A stretch of DNA of 64,000 nucleotides, taken from the NCBI GenBank assembly GCA_964342485.1, contig CAYFFO010000007.1, forward strand, positions 1 to 64,000, given 5' to 3'. Source of the stretch: CAYFFO01 sp964342485 (GTDB lineage: Bacteria > Chloroflexota > Dehalococcoidia > Lucifugimonadales > CAJWER01). The notes under the pieces are model-generated. The model saw only the letters and a list, made by a program, of their open reading frames with translations. It was not told where the DNA came from and searched no databases. Below, one piece after another: positions 62,431 through 64,000 of the stretch; positions within the stretch are counted from its first letter, which is position 1, and each line of letters starts with the position of its first letter. A program made the translations under genes and the position numbers.

Positions 62431-64000
62431 CTATATTTTTTCCATTATGTATGTTTGCAGGCTTTGATAATTTTTGTCTATCCATGCAATATTTAACCTA
62501 ATAATTTCCAGAGATTGATTGATTGCCCTATCTGCTGCAGGAGCCGGGTGTTTTTTGAAAAAGCTTTCTACCTCATCAAATTTCTCTTGTGTAGTGAATC
62601 TAGAAGTCAAGTTGACCAGCCTTGATAGTGCAAACATCCCATCTCCGTACCTTCTTATGATCTCATCCCAGTTATCTTTTACGAATTGCCACGCTAGGTC
62701 TATACCGTTGGTATTACCCGCAACACTCAGTATTACAAGAATTGTGTCGTGATAGCGTACTGAATCTGAGAGCGATTTTTCTAAGGTGTTTTCCAAGATT
62801 TGATTTTGTGGGAAGCTACCAAGTGATCGTAATAGACGTACTTTTTCTTCTTCAGAGTTTGATCGGTCATGTAAATCCCAGATGGTTTTATATATCAAAT
62901 CGTCTCCTTGCTGGGCAGCTAGATTAAATACTACGCCTCGTAAGTCAGGGTTAATAGCTTCTGGATTAGTTTGATATTCTGAAAAAAGTGATTTTGATTT
63001 AGAGAGTGTATCTTTGTCTCCATATTTTCCAAGTTGTCCTAGGACGGTTGCCCGCATCAGAGAATCTAATTCAGACTCTCCAGGTTCAGGATCCCATCCA
63101 ACTTTTTGTCCTATCGATTTATATATTGATTTCACCAGTTTTTTAAATTCTTCATGAAAAGGTTGAGTGGCAACTAAGCTATCTAATCTATTCAAGTTTG
63201 CTGAAATATCTTCCCATACTATTGCGTTAGTTTCGTTTATGTAGGATTCAGATAAGTTTAGGAATTGTGTTACTGGCAAAAAACCTGCCATCGATAATGC
63301 GAAAGCGTCATTTTGTAAACCTAATCTGTCAATTGGTGAAAGTTGTAAGTTTTTTATAGGAGATTCCAAGTTAGCCCAACCGGATTTGGAATAATTTACC
63401 CTGAAGAAACCTACCTGTTCAGGGTTAAATTTTGCCCATGACGATGCTGTAGTTAATTGATTCGATATTTTATTCTGTCTATCTTTAATAAGAGACGATT
63501 TAATTCCATCATTATTTGCTGTGAGAATGGAGACAGGAATTTGCCATAAGGTCTCATCATTTTTTTCAGGATAGATCAAGTTTTGATATACAAAACGTTG
63601 TTGTGATATATGAAAGCTAGATGAATCATCATGTTCGTTAGCATCTACATTTATCACCGGATATCCAGTTTGTTGAACCCATGTGTTCATTATTTTCGAA
63701 ACGTTTGCATTCGAGTTTGCGCTAAGAGCATTCCATAGATCTTCTGTAACTGCATTACCATATTGGTGTTTGGATATATAACTGCGTAATCCATCCCTGA
63801 AAGTTTCTTCTCCCAGAAAGTGCTCAAGCATCCGCAGTATAGATCCTCCCTTACTGTAGCTAATCGCATCAAATAATTGACCGATTTCTGCTGGGTCATT
63901 AACCTTCTGTTCTATTGGATGAGAGTTTTTGAGTCCATCAAGGCTAAGTGCAGTATTCGTATCTGAAGATACAAACTGAGTCCACATCTCCCATTCTGGA
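62431..64000 (-). CDS. M1 family metallopeptidase (aminopeptidase), N-terminal part outside window
   Basis: The C-terminal 520 or so residues of an M1 aminopeptidase; the frame continues past the window edge as PEWEMWTQFV. HPIEQKVNDPAEIGQLFDAI and SYSKGGSILRMLEHFLGEETF are the conserved segments after the zinc domain. A long helical ERAP1-like C-terminal domain follows. The HExxH zinc motif is expected just upstream of the edge and is not visible. It trims N-terminal residues from peptides. The gene is followed by glycerate kinase on the same strand, 128 bp away. Confidence 0.9.
   Translation of the reverse strand, partial: PEWEMWTQFVSSDTNTALSLDGLKNSHPIEQKVNDPAEIGQLFDAISYSKGGSILRMLEHFLGEETFRDGLRSYISKHQYGNAVTEDLWNALSANSNANVSKIMNTWVQQTGYPVINVDANEHDDSSSFHISQQRFVYQNLIYPEKNDETLWQIPVSILTANNDGIKSSLIKDRQNKISNQLTTASSWAKFNPEQVGFFRVNYSKSGWANLESPIKNLQLSPIDRLGLQNDAFALSMAGFLPVTQFLNLSESYINETNAIVWEDISANLNRLDSLVATQPFHEEFKKLVKSIYKSIGQKVGWDPEPGESELDSLMRATVLGQLGKYGDKDTLSKSKSLFSEYQTNPEAINPDLRGVVFNLAAQQGDDLIYKTIWDLHDRSNSEEEKVRLLRSLGSFPQNQILENTLEKSLSDSVRYHDTILVILSVAGNTNGIDLAWQFVKDNWDEIIRRYGDGMFALSRLVNLTSRFTTQEKFDEVESFFKKHPAPAADRAINQSLEIIRLNIAWIDKNYQSLQTYIMEKI

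Overview
This 64 kb AT-rich window carries about 58 protein genes and no RNA gene that I can recognise. The content suggests a free-living heterotroph of the marine Chloroflexota (SAR202-like) type. It has many paralogous Gfo/Idh/MocA dehydrogenases, two hydantoinase A/B pairs, TIM-barrel isomerases and amidohydrolases, frequent TTG starts, sigma70-like promoters and an adaptor/MacB exporter. This assignment is an inference from gene content; no phylogenetic marker was available. Two 100-base N runs (6642-6741 and 50802-50901) are assembly gaps that cut genes.

Layout. 1-373: 3' part of an IscA/HesB-like gene with a Cys/Gly-rich tail. 552-9795: a sugar/polyol-type catabolic region with three Gfo/Idh/MocA dehydrogenases, a xylose-isomerase-like TIM barrel, and a minus-strand run (DUF6807, nitrilase-family hydrolase, beta-propeller glycosidase-like protein, Zn alcohol dehydrogenase, Gfo/Idh). 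9875-15401: an exporter operon of a very long periplasmic adaptor, a MacB-type ATPase, a MacB-type permease and a DUF5666-like membrane-anchored protein. 15592-16545: a short-chain threonine dehydrogenase. 16712-22625: hydantoinase A and B plus an alpha/beta hydrolase of the Abhydrolase_10 type. 22657-30023: three more Gfo/Idh genes, an NHL propeller, a coupled ThuA/cysteine-hydrolase pair, a HhH-GPD DNA glycosylase and a 3-hydroxybutyrate-dehydrogenase-like SDR.

30136-42950 is one long plus-strand run: a second HyuA/HyuB pair, two Asp/Glu-racemase-fold proteins, an M19 dipeptidase relative, a DAO-family oxidase, a class IV aminotransferase, an SRPBCC protein, a dimethylglycine/sarcosine-dehydrogenase-like FAD-GcvT fusion, a 42-residue membrane protein and a betaine-homocysteine-methyltransferase-like protein. 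Together these look like a route that opens cyclic amides and handles the resulting (N-methyl) amino acids down to glycine and one-carbon units.

42986-51656 holds a DinB protein, a second class IV aminotransferase, a TIM-barrel isomerase, an acyl-CoA ligase, a lipoprotein, transaldolase, the biotin carrier, beta and gamma subunits of a Na+-pumping decarboxylase (no alpha subunit visible), and a PhyH dioxygenase. 51819-57221 is a plus-strand operon of 5-oxoprolinase PxpABC, a DedA protein, an amidohydrolase and an aldo/keto reductase. 57231-64000 carries an AceE/transketolase-like E1, a VOC protein, a small membrane protein, a MazG-like protein, glycerate kinase and the C-terminal part of an M1 aminopeptidase.

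No transcription regulator, integrase, transposase, CRISPR array or tRNA was seen. The only transport-type genes are the MacB-like exporter, the sodium-pump beta subunit and the DedA protein, so substrate uptake for the catabolic genes must be encoded elsewhere.
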